DNA of 64,000 nt from Agrobacterium vitis (GTDB taxonomy: Bacteria; Pseudomonadota; Alphaproteobacteria; Rhizobiales; Rhizobiaceae), in assembly GCF_013337045.2 (NCBI RefSeq), contig NZ_CP118259.1, positions 3,179,001 through 3,243,000 on the forward strand, written 5' to 3'. The notes beneath the pieces are model-generated. The model saw only the letters and a list, made by a program, of their open reading frames with translations, made no database searches and had not been told where the DNA came from. Numbering within the stretch: position 1 is the first letter of the stretch; each line of letters starts with the position of its first letter. Shown here one piece after another: positions 33,891-43,322 of the stretch. The position numbers and the translations under genes are program-made.

Positions 33891-34670
33891 TCAAACGCGG
33901 CGCTCGACCATCATCTTCTTGATCTCAGCAATCGCCTTGGCCGGGTTGAGGCCCTTTGGACAGACTTGCGCGCAATTCATGATCGTATGGCAACGATAGA
34001 GCCGGAAAGGATCTTCAAGATTGTCCAGACGTTCGCCCTTGGCCTCGTCACGGCTGTCGATCAGCCAGCGATAGGCTTGCAGCAGCACGGCAGGGCCGAG
34101 ATAGCGATCACCATTCCACCAATAGCTTGGGCAGGAGGTCGAGCAGCAGGCGCAGAGAATGCACTCATAAAGACCATCCAGCTTCTGCCGGTCGTCGTGG
34201 CTTTGCTTCCATTCCTTGGCCGGTGTCGGAGAAACGGTCTTTAGCCAAGGCTCAATGGAGCGATGCTGGGCATAGAAGGTGCTGAGATCCGGCACCAGAT
34301 CCTTGACAACAGGCATATGCGGCAGCGGATAGACCTTCACGGTCCCCTTCACCTCGTCGGTGCCCTTGGTGCAGGCCAGCGTGTTGGTGCCATCGATATT
34401 CATCGCGCAGGAACCGCAAATGCCCTCACGACAGGAGCGGCGGAACGTCAGCGTCGGGTCGATCTTGTTCTTGATATAGAGAAGACCGTCGAGAACCATC
34501 GGGCCGCAATCATCCATATCGACATAATAGGTGTCGAGGCTTGGATTTTTGTCGTCATCGGGGCTCCAGCGATAGATCTGGTATTCCCGCAGGTTCTTTG
34601 CACCTGAAGGCTTTGGCCAGACCTTGCCCGGCTTGATCTGAGAATTCTTGGGAAGCGTCAGTTCAACCAT
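33891..34670 (-). CDS. sdhB: Succinate dehydrogenase, iron-sulfur subunit
   Basis: 259 residues. It carries electrons from the flavin of SdhA to quinone. The [2Fe-2S] ligands are Cys80, 85, 88 and 100 (CREGICGSC...AC). The [4Fe-4S] motif is [11 protein letters not shown] and the [3Fe-4S]/[4Fe-4S] ligands include [11 protein letters not shown] near the C-terminus. It is 15 bases downstream of sdhA and is the last gene of the sdhCDAB operon. Confidence 0.98.
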   Translation of the reverse strand: MVELTLPKNSQIKPGKVWPKPSGAKNLREYQIYRWSPDDDKNPSLDTYYVDMDDCGPMVLDGLLYIKNKIDPTLTFRRSCREGICGSCAMNIDGTNTLACTKGTDEVKGTVKVYPLPHMPVVKDLVPDLSTFYAQHRSIEPWLKTVSPTPAKEWKQSHDDRQKLDGLYECILCACCSTSCPSYWWNGDRYLGPAVLLQAYRWLIDSRDEAKGERLDNLEDPFRLYRCHTIMNCAQVCPKGLNPAKAIAEIKKMMVERRV

Positions 34671-34685
34671 GTCGATATCCTCACA

Positions 34686-36542
34686 TCAATAAACGCGGGC
34701 CTTGGGCTCGATCTTCTTGGGATCGATCCCATCCGCCAGAAGCTCGGTATGTACAGGACGGTAGTCCAGCTTCACATCGCCTGCCTCATTGACCCAGGCC
34801 AATGTGTGCTTGCGCCAGTTGACGTCGTCGCGGCCACCGAACGGGCCATCGACAAAGTCCTCGCGGGCGTGAGAACCACGGCTTTCCTTGCGGGCTTCCG
34901 CGCCATAGACTGTCGTGATGGCATTGGCCATCAGATTGTGCAATTCCAGCGTTTCCACCAGATCGGAATTCCAGACCAGCGACCGGTCGGTCACCTTGAT
35001 GTCGGGCATTTCCTTCCAGATTTCCGAGATCCGGCGGCAACCGCTTTCCAGCGCTTCCTGGGTGCGGAACACGGCGGCATCTTCCTGCATGGCGCGCTGC
35101 ATCTTGTCACGCAGCACGGCAGTCGGCGTCGAGCCGCTGGAATGACGGATGGCGTCGAACCGCTCCATGATCTTGTCGCAGGCGGCGATGTTCAATGCCG
35201 GGATCGGCGAGACCCTATCGATCACTTCGGCAGCGCGGATGGCCGCGGCACGGCCAAACACCACGAGGTCGATCAGCGAATTGGAACCAAGACGATTGGC
35301 GCCATGCACCGAAGCGCAACCGGCTTCACCGACAGCCATCAGGCCGGGTGCGATCCGCTCGGGGTTTTCAGCATCGGCATTCAGCACTTCGCCCCAATAA
35401 TTGGTCGGAATGCCACCCATATTGTAGTGAACGGTTGGCAGAACCGGGATCGGCTCGCGGGTCACATCGACGCCGGCAAAAATCTTGGCGCTCTCGGAAA
35501 TGCCCGGCAGGCGCTCATGCAGTACGGCTGGATCGAGATGGTCGAGATGCAGGTAGATATGATCCTTGTTCTTGCCGACGCCCCGGCCCTCGCGGATTTC
35601 CAGGGTCATGCAGCGCGAGACAACGTCACGCGAGGCAAGATCCTTGGCCGATGGGGCATAGCGTTCCATGAAACGCTCACCCTCGGAATTGACCAGATAG
35701 CCGCCTTCGCCGCGCGCGCCTTCGGTGATCAGACAGCCGGCACCGTAAATACCGGTTGGGTGGAACTGTACGAATTCCATGTCCTGAAGCGGCAGACCGG
35801 CGCGGGCAATCATGCCGCCGCCATCGCCGGTGCAGGTATGGGCAGACGTTGCCGAGAAGTAGGCGCGGCCATAACCGCCGGTCGCCAGCACCACCATCTT
35901 GGCGGAGAAGCGATGGATCGTGCCGTCATCGAGGTTCCAGGCCACGACGCCGGTGCAACGGCCATCCTCGGCCATGATCAGGTCGAGGGCGAAATATTCG
36001 ATGAAGAATTCAGCGTTGTGCTTCAGGGATTGACCATAAAGCGTATGCAGAATGGCGTGGCCGGTCCGGTCGGCGGCAGCACAGGTGCGCTGTACCGGCG
36101 GACCTTCGCCGTAATTCTGCATATGACCACCGAAGGGGCGCTGATAGATCTTGCCTTCTTCATTACGCGAGAAGGGCACGCCGTAATGTTCCAGCTCATA
36201 GACCGCCTTTGGCGCTTCCATGGCTAGATATTGCATGGCGTCCACGTCGCCCAGCCAGTCAGAGCCCTTGACGGTATCGTAAAGATGCCACTGCCAGCAA
36301 TCCGGCGTCATGTTGTTGAGCGAAGCGGCAATGCCGCCTTGGGCTGCAACCGTGTGGGAGCGGGTCGGGAAAACCTTGGTGATACAGGCGGTCTTGAAAC
36401 CCTGCTCGGCCATGCCGAGCGTGGCGCGCAGGCCAGCACCACCGGCGCCGACAACGACCACGTCATAAGCGTGATCGACATAGGTATATGTGCGGCCATT
36501 GATGGTTGGGCCGGACTTGGAAGAAGAACTTGTCGCTGCCAT
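34686..36542 (-). CDS. sdhA: Succinate dehydrogenase, flavoprotein subunit
   Basis: 618-residue FAD subunit that oxidises succinate to fumarate at the inner face of the cytoplasmic membrane. The dinucleotide-binding [20 protein letters not shown] and the [16 protein letters not shown] motif, whose His binds FAD covalently, are present. The active-site [11 protein letters not shown] and [14 protein letters not shown] motifs are also intact. The C-terminal domain is complete. Confidence 0.98.
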   Translation of the reverse strand: MAATSSSSKSGPTINGRTYTYVDHAYDVVVVGAGGAGLRATLGMAEQGFKTACITKVFPTRSHTVAAQGGIAASLNNMTPDCWQWHLYDTVKGSDWLGDVDAMQYLAMEAPKAVYELEHYGVPFSRNEEGKIYQRPFGGHMQNYGEGPPVQRTCAAADRTGHAILHTLYGQSLKHNAEFFIEYFALDLIMAEDGRCTGVVAWNLDDGTIHRFSAKMVVLATGGYGRAYFSATSAHTCTGDGGGMIARAGLPLQDMEFVQFHPTGIYGAGCLITEGARGEGGYLVNSEGERFMERYAPSAKDLASRDVVSRCMTLEIREGRGVGKNKDHIYLHLDHLDPAVLHERLPGISESAKIFAGVDVTREPIPVLPTVHYNMGGIPTNYWGEVLNADAENPERIAPGLMAVGEAGCASVHGANRLGSNSLIDLVVFGRAAAIRAAEVIDRVSPIPALNIAACDKIMERFDAIRHSSGSTPTAVLRDKMQRAMQEDAAVFRTQEALESGCRRISEIWKEMPDIKVTDRSLVWNSDLVETLELHNLMANAITTVYGAEARKESRGSHAREDFVDGPFGGRDDVNWRKHTLAWVNEAGDVKLDYRPVHTELLADGIDPKKIEPKARVY

Positions 36543-36548
36543 GATGAA

Positions 36549-36929
36549 TTATCCTACAAACGCGATCTTGAGGATGGCGAAAAGACAGAGCGCACCCGTG
36601 ATGACCACGAAAAATGTGTTGAGCATCATCAGCCCCATTTTCATAACTTCGTTATGAATATAGTCGGCGATGATTTCCTGCATACCGATCTTCATGTGGA
36701 TCAGGCCGGAAAGCACGACCAGTCCCATGATAACCGCCACGAGAGGGTTCGACAAAGCGGACACGACATCGGCATAGGGTGCGCCGGCATGGGTCAGCAT
36801 GAAAATGATGAAGAACAGCATGAGCGGCACGTTGGCGATGGCCGTCAGGCGCTGGCGCCAGAAATGTTCCGTGCCGTCCTTTGCGGAGCCGAGACCGCGA
36901 ACTTTACCGAGCGGTGTACGCATATCCAT
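36549..36929 (-). CDS. sdhD: Succinate dehydrogenase, membrane anchor subunit D
   Basis: 126 residues with three membrane helices (about 30-50, 58-80 and 100-122). It has an HxxxG-type region ([17 protein letters not shown]) with the His that can ligate heme b and the following Asp-Tyr near the quinone site. It lies 6 bases upstream of sdhA and 12 bases after sdhC. Confidence 0.95.
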   Translation of the reverse strand: MDMRTPLGKVRGLGSAKDGTEHFWRQRLTAIANVPLMLFFIIFMLTHAGAPYADVVSALSNPLVAVIMGLVVLSGLIHMKIGMQEIIADYIHNEVMKMGLMMLNTFFVVITGALCLFAILKIAFVG

Positions 36930-36941
36930 GATTAAAATCCC

Positions 36942-37334
36942 TCAGCGGATGATGAACGCGACGACCCAGACCAGAACGGTCAGGACGACGGATGCAACGG
37001 CTGTCGCCTTGGCAAGCTTGGTGTTGAAGTGCTTCTCCAAACCATAGCCCAGGTCCCATGCGAAATGACGCATGCCACCCAGCATGTGGTGGATCAGCGC
37101 CCAGCTGAAGCCGAACAGAATGATCTTGCCGATGAACGTCCCCATGAACCAGGAGACCCAATCGTAATAATCCGCTCCCGTCGAGGCGGCGATCAGCCAC
37201 CAGGCAACCAGCGCGGTCCCAAAATACAAGGCTCCGCCGGTAATGCGATGCACGATGGACATCAACATTGTCGGAACAAGCTTGTAGATTTGCAGATGCG
37301 GCGACAAAGGCCGTTGTTTTGTCACGTTCGCCAT
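36942..37334 (-). CDS. sdhC: Succinate dehydrogenase, cytochrome b556 subunit C
   Basis: 130 residues with three membrane helices. The N-terminal RPLSPHLQIYKLVPTMLMSI and the SIVHRITGGAL segment are the SdhC family signature. The HHMLGGMRHFAWD region supplies the heme ligand. The start at 37334 follows GAGGACGAG; an upstream frame to 37400 is less likely. It is the first gene of sdhCDAB. Confidence 0.95.
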   Translation of the reverse strand: MANVTKQRPLSPHLQIYKLVPTMLMSIVHRITGGALYFGTALVAWWLIAASTGADYYDWVSWFMGTFIGKIILFGFSWALIHHMLGGMRHFAWDLGYGLEKHFNTKLAKATAVASVVLTVLVWVVAFIIR

Positions 37335-37628
37335 CTCGTCCTCACGGCGTTCAAGTGCATTCCACCTTTGGAATGGAAGGGATATAGGGCGCTCCTTCAT
37401 GGAGTGCAGTGCGTCAAATTGGACCTTTAATCCTCCGATTGATGCAGGACAAGGCGGATTTGAAACTGGCTTTCAATTTAATCGATTGGCAAGCCCCTGA
37501 TCAGGCGCCACTCCGACCAAAGACGCATGGCGCGACAATAAACAGCAGTTCTTAAGAAAATCGACCAGATAGCTGGAATGACTTGATTTTCCCATGGTTC
37601 AAATTAATCTCTTGTTAACCACATTCTG
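37335..37628. other. Divergent control region between sdhC and a small secreted-protein gene
   Basis: About 290 bases with no gene. It must hold the sdhCDAB promoter on the minus strand. The right half (37480-37625) is AT-rich. No regulator site was recognised. Confidence 0.5.
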
Positions 37629-37988
37629 ATGGGGACCGGAGAAAAAACCTTGGCTGCCACTGGTAAAATCACCCGTATCAAAGCTCACGTCCTGGCCTTG
37701 GCCTGCGGATGTTTGCTGGCCCAGGCCGCCTATGCGGGCGGCACAAGTGACAGTGCCGCTTATCATGGCCAGCAGAGAGGGTCGCATACCGGTTCAGCGG
37801 CGGGATCGATCATCGGGATCGGCACCCCCGGTGGCACTTATACTCTTGGTGTTTCTGCCTGGCGCTACGACAGGAGTAGCCAAAACTCCACCCCTCTGGC
37901 TCCAAAGGCCAAGATCATCGACGTCAAAGCTCAGCTGGAAGCCTCGCCCTGCACCTACCAAGCAGGCGTTTGCATCATACGCCCCTGA
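37629..37988 (+). CDS. Small secreted protein of unknown function
   Basis: 119 residues. A signal peptide (about 18-36, ACGCLLAQAAYAGG) with a likely cut after AYA precedes a small Gly/Ser/Thr-rich mature protein with two C-terminal cysteines (CTYQAGVC) that could form a disulfide. The family is not recognised. A GGAG 8 bases before an in-frame TTG at 37650 makes that codon a good alternative start, giving a 112-residue protein with a shorter, more typical signal peptide. It is a single gene, divergent from sdhC and convergent with the methyltransferase gene. Confidence 0.65.
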   Translation: MGTGEKTLAATGKITRIKAHVLALACGCLLAQAAYAGGTSDSAAYHGQQRGSHTGSAAGSIIGIGTPGGTYTLGVSAWRYDRSSQNSTPLAPKAKIIDVKAQLEASPCTYQAGVCIIRP

Positions 37989-38003
37989 CCGATTCGGACC
38001 CGA

Positions 38004-38663
38004 TCAGCAAAACTTCCAGACGGTGGTTTTCTTCACCTCGCTGTCTTCGAGCATCCGCGTGACCGGAACCTGGTAGGTCGCCAAGGCCTGCATCCGATCA
38101 GTCGGGCAATAGCTTCGCCCGGGATCGCCGACCAGGATATCGATCCCCTGCCCGCACAGCGTTGAAAACCAGGCTACCAATCGGTCGGCAAAGCTCTTGT
38201 CGTAGAAAACATCGCCAGCCAGAAGCAGGTCGGCATCCAGTGTCTGGCCGACCAGATCCTTACCGCAGAAACCAAGTTCCACCCCGTTCTCCGCTGCATT
38301 GAGGGCAATTGCCGCGTGTACGAAGGGATCGATATCCACGCACAGCACCGACGCGGCCCCAGCCTTGGCGGCGGCAATGGCAACCAGACCGGAACCGCTG
38401 GCGAAATCCACCACCCGCTTGCCCGCCACAAGCTGCGGATTATCGAGGATATGACGCGCCAAGCCCTGACCACCGGCCCAGGCAAAGGCCCAGAACGGCG
38501 GCGGCAAGCCGATTTCCGCCAGATCTTCCTCGGTTTTCAGCCAGAGATCATGCACTTCGGTTGCCAGATGCAACCGGATTTCCGGCACATTTGGCGGTGC
38601 GACAAGATCGGTATTGTCAAGGATGAATCGCTGAGGATCGATCTTCACAGGTGAAACGCTCAC
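38004..38663 (-). CDS. Protein lysine methyltransferase, EtfB-KMT-like
   Basis: 219-residue Rossmann-fold methyltransferase of the METTL20-like group. The SAM-binding motif is VVDFASGSGLVAIAAAKAG. The post-motif GDVFYDKSFA contains the DxFY signature of the electron-transfer-flavoprotein beta-subunit lysine methyltransferases. A homologue in Agrobacterium is, to my knowledge, reported to methylate EtfB and ribosomal protein L7/L12. The start is a GTG that overlaps the EVE-gene stop (GTGA). No etf genes are in the window, so the substrate is inferred from family only. Confidence 0.8.
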   Translation of the reverse strand: MSVSPVKIDPQRFILDNTDLVAPPNVPEIRLHLATEVHDLWLKTEEDLAEIGLPPPFWAFAWAGGQGLARHILDNPQLVAGKRVVDFASGSGLVAIAAAKAGAASVLCVDIDPFVHAAIALNAAENGVELGFCGKDLVGQTLDADLLLAGDVFYDKSFADRLVAWFSTLCGQGIDILVGDPGRSYCPTDRMQALATYQVPVTRMLEDSEVKKTTVWKFC

Positions 38664-39091
38664 ACCGGCGGGTTTTCAAGCCCGCCCATGCGGCAAATCT
38701 CGAAATACTCCTCCTCGGTCACCGGCTGTACCGAAAGCCGCATCGAGGTCACCAGCGCCATCTGCGCCAGTTTCGGATTGGCCTTGACGTCCTTCAGGGT
38801 CACCGGTTTTGGCATGTCCCGCACGGCGCGAATGTCGACGCAATCCCAACGGGCATCGCCTTCAGCGGTCGAATCAGGATGGGAAAGCGCGCAGACCTCG
38901 GTGATGCCAACCACTTCCAACCCCTCGTTGGAGTGGTAGAACAGGCCCTTGTCGCCGATCTGCATCGCCCGCATATTGTTGCGGGCCAGATAATTGCGCA
39001 CCCCGGTCCATTCGGTGCCCGCCTCGCCCGCATCCTTCTGCATGGCCCATGACCACTTGAAAGGCTCGGATTTGTAAAGCCAGAAAGCCAT
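38660..39091 (-). CDS. EVE-domain protein
   Basis: 143 residues, one EVE domain (PUA-like fold). The start MAFWLYKSEPFKWSW and the DKGLFYHSNEGLEVVGI strand pattern are typical. Related domains bind modified bases in DNA or RNA, for example as modification readers. No partner domain is fused here. It is the third gene of a chain in which stops and starts overlap (YciI, EVE, methyltransferase), so coupled translation is likely. A GTG three codons upstream is an alternative start that would overlap the previous stop. Confidence 0.88.
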   Translation of the reverse strand: MAFWLYKSEPFKWSWAMQKDAGEAGTEWTGVRNYLARNNMRAMQIGDKGLFYHSNEGLEVVGITEVCALSHPDSTAEGDARWDCVDIRAVRDMPKPVTLKDVKANPKLAQMALVTSMRLSVQPVTEEEYFEICRMGGLENPPV

Positions 39092-39096
39092 GCGTC

Positions 39097-39390
39097 TCAC
39101 GCCTCGGGATTGTTGAAGACCCAGTTATAGGGTTTGATGTCAACGCTTTCGAACAGGCCAGCCTTGGCATAGGGGTCTTGCGCCGCGATTTCCTTGGCCG
39201 CAGCAAGGTCGTCCGCCTTGATCAGCAGCATCGAACCGCAGGGCTTGCCATCGCCATCCAGGAAAGGCCCACCGATTTTCAAAACGCCTTCAGCATTCAA
39301 ACCGTTCAGCCACTCCACATGCGGCGGGCGGGTCGCCATTCGAAGGTCAAGATGGTTGGGCTTATCGGCGCAGATCACAGCAAACAGCAT
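39097..39390 (-). CDS. YciI-family protein
   Basis: 97 residues in the ferredoxin-like YciI/YCII fold (MLFAVICADKPNHLDLR at the start, then a conserved His-Asp-type pocket region EWLNGLNAEGVLKIGGPF). Members are small putative enzymes with poorly known substrates. The gene sits between gpsA and the EVE gene with only a few bases on either side. A Met five codons upstream is possible. Confidence 0.86.
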   Translation of the reverse strand: MLFAVICADKPNHLDLRMATRPPHVEWLNGLNAEGVLKIGGPFLDGDGKPCGSMLLIKADDLAAAKEIAAQDPYAKAGLFESVDIKPYNWVFNNPEA

Positions 39391-39408
39391 GGCTCGTCTC
39401 CTCAAAAA

Positions 39409-40398
39409 TTATTCCGTGGTAATCGGGCGGGTCATCAGCGCATCGACCGCCCGGTCAATATCCAGCACACCATCGATGATGGCGGCAACAGCCTGGGTAA
39501 TCGGCATGGCGATAGCGTGGTGTTCAGCAAGGCGGGCGGCAACGGCAGCGGCAAAGGCACCCTCGACCAGACCGCTGCTGCCAAGCTGGCTTTGCTCACC
39601 CTTGGCAAGGGCAATACCATAACGCAGGTTGCGGGATTGATGGCTGGTGGCCGTTAGGACCAGATCGCCAAGGCCCGACAGGCCGCGCACCGTATCCGCC
39701 TTGCCGCCCATGGCGACGACCAGCCGCGACATTTCCGCAAGACCGCGCGAAATCAACGCTGCCCGGGCTGATTCACCCAATCCACGACCCTCGACGATGC
39801 CGCAGGCAATCGCCAGCACATTCTTCAGCGCCCCGCCAAGTTGCACGCCGATCCGGTCGTCGGCGGCATAAAGCCGGAATGTCCGGGTGGACAGCGTGCG
39901 GGCGAGTTCCTCCGCCATGTCAAGATTGTCAGCCGCCAGCGCCATCGCGGTCGGCAGGCCACGGGCGATATCCATGGCAAAACCTGGTCCCGACAGAACC
40001 GCGACAGGATGATGTGGTAATTTTTCTTCCAGCAATTCGGTCAGCAGCCGGGAGCTTGCCCGGTCGATGCCCTTGGCACAGGTGACCACCATGGCCTCTG
40101 CGGAAAGATAGGGACCATAGGTCGCCGCCGCATCGGCCTGCGCCTGCGAGGGCATCGCAAACAACACGATATCGGCATCCGCCAGCACATCCGGCTCGAA
40201 GGCGAATTCCAGCCCGAAAGGCAAGGCAACCCCCGGCAGAGCTGCGTCATGCATGCCATCGGTCCTGAGATCGGCCATTAAGGAGGGGTCGCGGCCCAGC
40301 AAAGTGACCTTGGACCGCCCTTCCAACGCCATGACAGCCGCCAGCGCCGTGCCAAAGGCGCCAGCACCGATCACCGCAATGTGATGATGTCCACTCAT
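39409..40398 (-). CDS. gpsA: Glycerol-3-phosphate dehydrogenase, NAD(P)+
   Basis: 329 residues. It reduces dihydroxyacetone phosphate to sn-glycerol 3-phosphate for phospholipid synthesis. The N-terminal motif is [17 protein letters not shown]. The substrate-binding region contains [17 protein letters not shown], and [17 protein letters not shown] carries the conserved catalytic Lys. The ATG overlaps the tsaD stop as ATGA; coupling of tsaD and gpsA is common in rhizobia. Confidence 0.96.
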   Translation of the reverse strand: MSGHHHIAVIGAGAFGTALAAVMALEGRSKVTLLGRDPSLMADLRTDGMHDAALPGVALPFGLEFAFEPDVLADADIVLFAMPSQAQADAAATYGPYLSAEAMVVTCAKGIDRASSRLLTELLEEKLPHHPVAVLSGPGFAMDIARGLPTAMALAADNLDMAEELARTLSTRTFRLYAADDRIGVQLGGALKNVLAIACGIVEGRGLGESARAALISRGLAEMSRLVVAMGGKADTVRGLSGLGDLVLTATSHQSRNLRYGIALAKGEQSQLGSSGLVEGAFAAAVAARLAEHHAIAMPITQAVAAIIDGVLDIDRAVDALMTRPITTE

Positions 40399-41492
40399 GC
40401 TTTCGCGCCCCGTTTGCCGGACCCAAGCAGCGTCGCTGCATTGCCGTCCAGAGGCCAGCGGGCGCGCGGCGAGACCGAGAGGTCATCCGCCGGAAAGCCA
40501 TGGGCCAACCGTTCCAGCCCAGCCCAGGCGATCATCGCCGCATTGTCGGTGCAAAGATGATGCGGTGGGGCGATGAAGCGAAACCCGTGCCGATCGCATA
40601 GCATCTGCAAGGCACCACGCAATGCCTGATTGGCGGCCACACCACCGGCCACCACCAAAGCGGGCTTGGTCTCAAGGCCAGGATATTCCGTATTGAACCG
40701 CTCCAGCCCCCGGCCGATCCGATCGTCCATGGTGCGGGCGATCGCGCGCTGGAAAGAGGCACAAATATCGGCGATATCGGATTCGCTGACCGGCGCTGCC
40801 GCCTGTGCCGCCTGCCGCACCGCTGTCTTCAGCCCGGAAAAGGAAAAATCCAGCCGCGCCTCACCCACCAGCGGGCGCGGAAAGCTGAAGCGTTTTTCAT
40901 TGCCGTGAAGGGCGGCGCGTTCCACCGCCGGGCCACCCGGATAGGGCAGGCCGAGCAGTTTGGCGGTCTTGTCAAATGCCTCACCAAGCGCATCGTCGAT
41001 GGTGGTGCCCCAACGCTGGTAATCGCCAACACCGCGCACCAGAACCAACTGGGTATGACCTCCGGAGACCAGCAGCATCAGATAGGGAAAGGTGACATTA
41101 TCCGTCAGCCGCGCCGTCAGCGCATGGCCTTCCAGATGGTTGATGGCATAAAGCGGCTTTCCCGCCGCCCGGGCAATCGCCTTGCCGGTCATCAAACCGA
41201 CGATCAGCCCGCCGATCAGGCCGGGACCGGCGGTGGCGGCCACGGCATCGATATCGCTCAACCGCATATCAGCCTTGGCCAGCGCCTCTTCCACCAGCGT
41301 ATCCAGCGCCTCGACATGGGCGCGGGCAGCGATTTCCGGCACGACGCCACCATAGACGCTGTGTTCGTCCAGCTGGCTCAACACCACATCAGATACGATT
41401 TCGCCGCGCCCATCATCATGGCGCAGAACGATAGCGGCTGCGGTTTCATCGCAGCTGGTTTCGATGCCGAGAATCTTCAAAGGACCTGTCAT
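40395..41492 (-). CDS. tsaD: tRNA N6-adenosine threonylcarbamoyltransferase
   Basis: 365-residue Kae1/Qri7-family enzyme that puts the threonylcarbamoyl group on A37 of ANN-decoding tRNAs. It begins [18 protein letters not shown]. The metal-binding His119 and His123 lie in [12 protein letters not shown], and the ATP-binding loop is [12 protein letters not shown]. The reading frame is open 115 codons further upstream, but that part covers the divergent hemC promoter and is not coding. It is divergent from hemC with an 85-base shared control region. Confidence 0.96.
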   Translation of the reverse strand: MTGPLKILGIETSCDETAAAIVLRHDDGRGEIVSDVVLSQLDEHSVYGGVVPEIAARAHVEALDTLVEEALAKADMRLSDIDAVAATAGPGLIGGLIVGLMTGKAIARAAGKPLYAINHLEGHALTARLTDNVTFPYLMLLVSGGHTQLVLVRGVGDYQRWGTTIDDALGEAFDKTAKLLGLPYPGGPAVERAALHGNEKRFSFPRPLVGEARLDFSFSGLKTAVRQAAQAAAPVSESDIADICASFQRAIARTMDDRIGRGLERFNTEYPGLETKPALVVAGGVAANQALRGALQMLCDRHGFRFIAPPHHLCTDNAAMIAWAGLERLAHGFPADDLSVSPRARWPLDGNAATLLGSGKRGAKA

Positions 41493-41577
41493 GGAGGCTG
41501 AGTTGCGTCGATTTGATTGATTGCGAGGAAGAGCAAACATGGTTACGAGAACCTCCGGTAACAATGGATGACTTCGG

Positions 41578-42507
41578 ATGCAAACGAAACCTTTCCGCAT
41601 CGGCACACGCGGCAGCCCTTTGGCGCTGGCCCAGGCCCATGAAACCCGCGAACGTCTGGCGGAGGCCCACGGCCTTTCGCCTGATATGTTTGAGATCGTC
41701 GTCCTGTCGACCACCGGCGACCGCATTACCGACCGGTCTTTGGCTGAAATCGGCGGCAAGGGCCTGTTCACCCTGGAGCTAGAGCAGCAATTGCTCTCCG
41801 GCGGGCTGGACTTTGCCGTGCATTCCTCCAAGGACATGCCAACGGCCCTTCCAGATGGGCTGGAGATTTCCGCCTATCTGCCACGGGAAGACATGCGCGA
41901 TGCCTTTATCGGCCGCACGGCACCGAAGCTGCTGGAGCTTACCGAGGGCGCTGTCATCGGCTCGGCCTCGCTGCGGCGTCAGGCACTGATTCGCAGGCTT
42001 CGGCCTGACCTTCAGGTCATCACATATCGCGGCGCGGTGGAGACCCGGCTTCGCAAGCTGGCCGCAGGCGAGGTCGATGCCACGCTGCTGGCCGTGGCCG
42101 GTCTGAAGCGGTTGGACAAGGAAACCGTGATTACCGAATATCTCGATCTCGAACGCTTTCCGCCCGCCCCGGCCCAAGGGGCGATCTGCATCGAAGCGCG
42201 GGTCGATGACCGTCGCATCCAGGATCTTCTGGCTCCGATCAATCATCGCCCGACATTTGACGCGGTTTCCTGTGAGCGCGCCTTTCTGGCCGCGCTGGAC
42301 GGCTCCTGTCGCACACCGATTGCCGGTTATGCGATATCGGATGGCGAAACGATCCGCCTGACAGGCACGATCCTGACGCCGGATGGACAGGTCTCCCATT
42401 CGGTCGAGGCCGAGGGCCGCTGCGCCGATGGACTGGCACTCGGCTGGTCGGCGGGCGAAAAGGTAAGGGACAAAGCCGGACCCGGCTTCTTCGAGGGATG
42501 GACCTGA
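41578..42507 (+). CDS. hemC: Porphobilinogen deaminase (hydroxymethylbilane synthase)
   Basis: 309 residues. It joins four porphobilinogen molecules to hydroxymethylbilane in heme and cobalamin synthesis. [15 protein letters not shown] opens the protein, SSKDMPT is the family signature, and Cys244 in [11 protein letters not shown] binds the dipyrromethane cofactor. It is 4 bases upstream of hemD and forms the start of a five-to-six gene plus-strand run. Confidence 0.97.
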   Translation: MQTKPFRIGTRGSPLALAQAHETRERLAEAHGLSPDMFEIVVLSTTGDRITDRSLAEIGGKGLFTLELEQQLLSGGLDFAVHSSKDMPTALPDGLEISAYLPREDMRDAFIGRTAPKLLELTEGAVIGSASLRRQALIRRLRPDLQVITYRGAVETRLRKLAAGEVDATLLAVAGLKRLDKETVITEYLDLERFPPAPAQGAICIEARVDDRRIQDLLAPINHRPTFDAVSCERAFLAALDGSCRTPIAGYAISDGETIRLTGTILTPDGQVSHSVEAEGRCADGLALGWSAGEKVRDKAGPGFFEGWT

Positions 42508-42511
42508 TAGC

Positions 42512-43228
42512 ATGCGCGTTCTGTTGACCCGGACGGAGACCGCAAGCCGCAAGACGGCAGGCCGTCTCCGTGTCCTCGGTCACGAAGCTGTGCTCCTGCC
42601 GCTGGCCAAAGCCGGCCATCATGCCGATGAGGTGCTCAAAGCCCTCTCAAAACCGCATGCCGCCTTGGCCGTGACCAGTACAGAGGCGCTGCGCAGCCTT
42701 GCATCGCATGGCGAAGCGCTTCGTCCGCATTTCGAAACGCCGCTGTTTTCCGTGGGAGCGGCAACGGCTGATGCAGCCCGGGGCCTCGGTTTTCGCGCGG
42801 TGATCAGCGCTAAAGGCGATGGCGCCGCCTTGGCGCGCACAATTGCCAACGCCCGCATCGACTGGGCCGATCCGCTGCTTTATCTGGCCGGGCAGCCGCG
42901 CAAGCAGAGCCTGGAACAGGGCTTGCGCCAATCTTCCATTCCCTTTGATGTGGTGGAAGCCTATACTATGCAGGATTTGGCTTATGAGCCGGACGATATC
43001 ATCGACCGGCTTGAAGGCAGGGCGGTAGATGCCGTGCTGCTCTATTCCGCAGAGACTGCCAGACGGTTCTTCGCCCTGCCTCTCTCGGGCGAAATTGCAG
43101 ATCTCTTCGCATCCGCACACATTTTCTGCCTGAGTAAGGATATTGCAGAAAACGTCGCAAAACCGTTCAGGAACAGGGTTTCCGTTGCTCCCCACCCTCA
43201 TGAGGAGGCCCTCCTTCGCCTCCTGTAA
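42512..43228 (+). CDS. hemD: Uroporphyrinogen-III synthase
   Basis: 238 residues with low family-wide conservation but clear HemD layout: a first Rossmann-like half starting RVLLTRTETASRKTAG and a second half with YSAETARRFF near the C-terminus. It closes and inverts ring D of hydroxymethylbilane. Its place directly after hemC strongly supports the call. Confidence 0.92.
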   Translation: MRVLLTRTETASRKTAGRLRVLGHEAVLLPLAKAGHHADEVLKALSKPHAALAVTSTEALRSLASHGEALRPHFETPLFSVGAATADAARGLGFRAVISAKGDGAALARTIANARIDWADPLLYLAGQPRKQSLEQGLRQSSIPFDVVEAYTMQDLAYEPDDIIDRLEGRAVDAVLLYSAETARRFFALPLSGEIADLFASAHIFCLSKDIAENVAKPFRNRVSVAPHPHEEALLRLL

Positions 43229-43322
43229 AACCACCGGACAAGTGGCAAATGCAGGCAAGCCCCTTTCCTTCCAGACGATCCCTGACTAATTTCATTCCAC
43301 ACCCATTGAAAACGAGGTTGCC

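Noticed and set aside
41493..41837. 115-codon N-terminal extension of tsaD
   Set aside because: It would run over the hemC promoter and the start of hemC. The family begins at [12 protein letters not shown].
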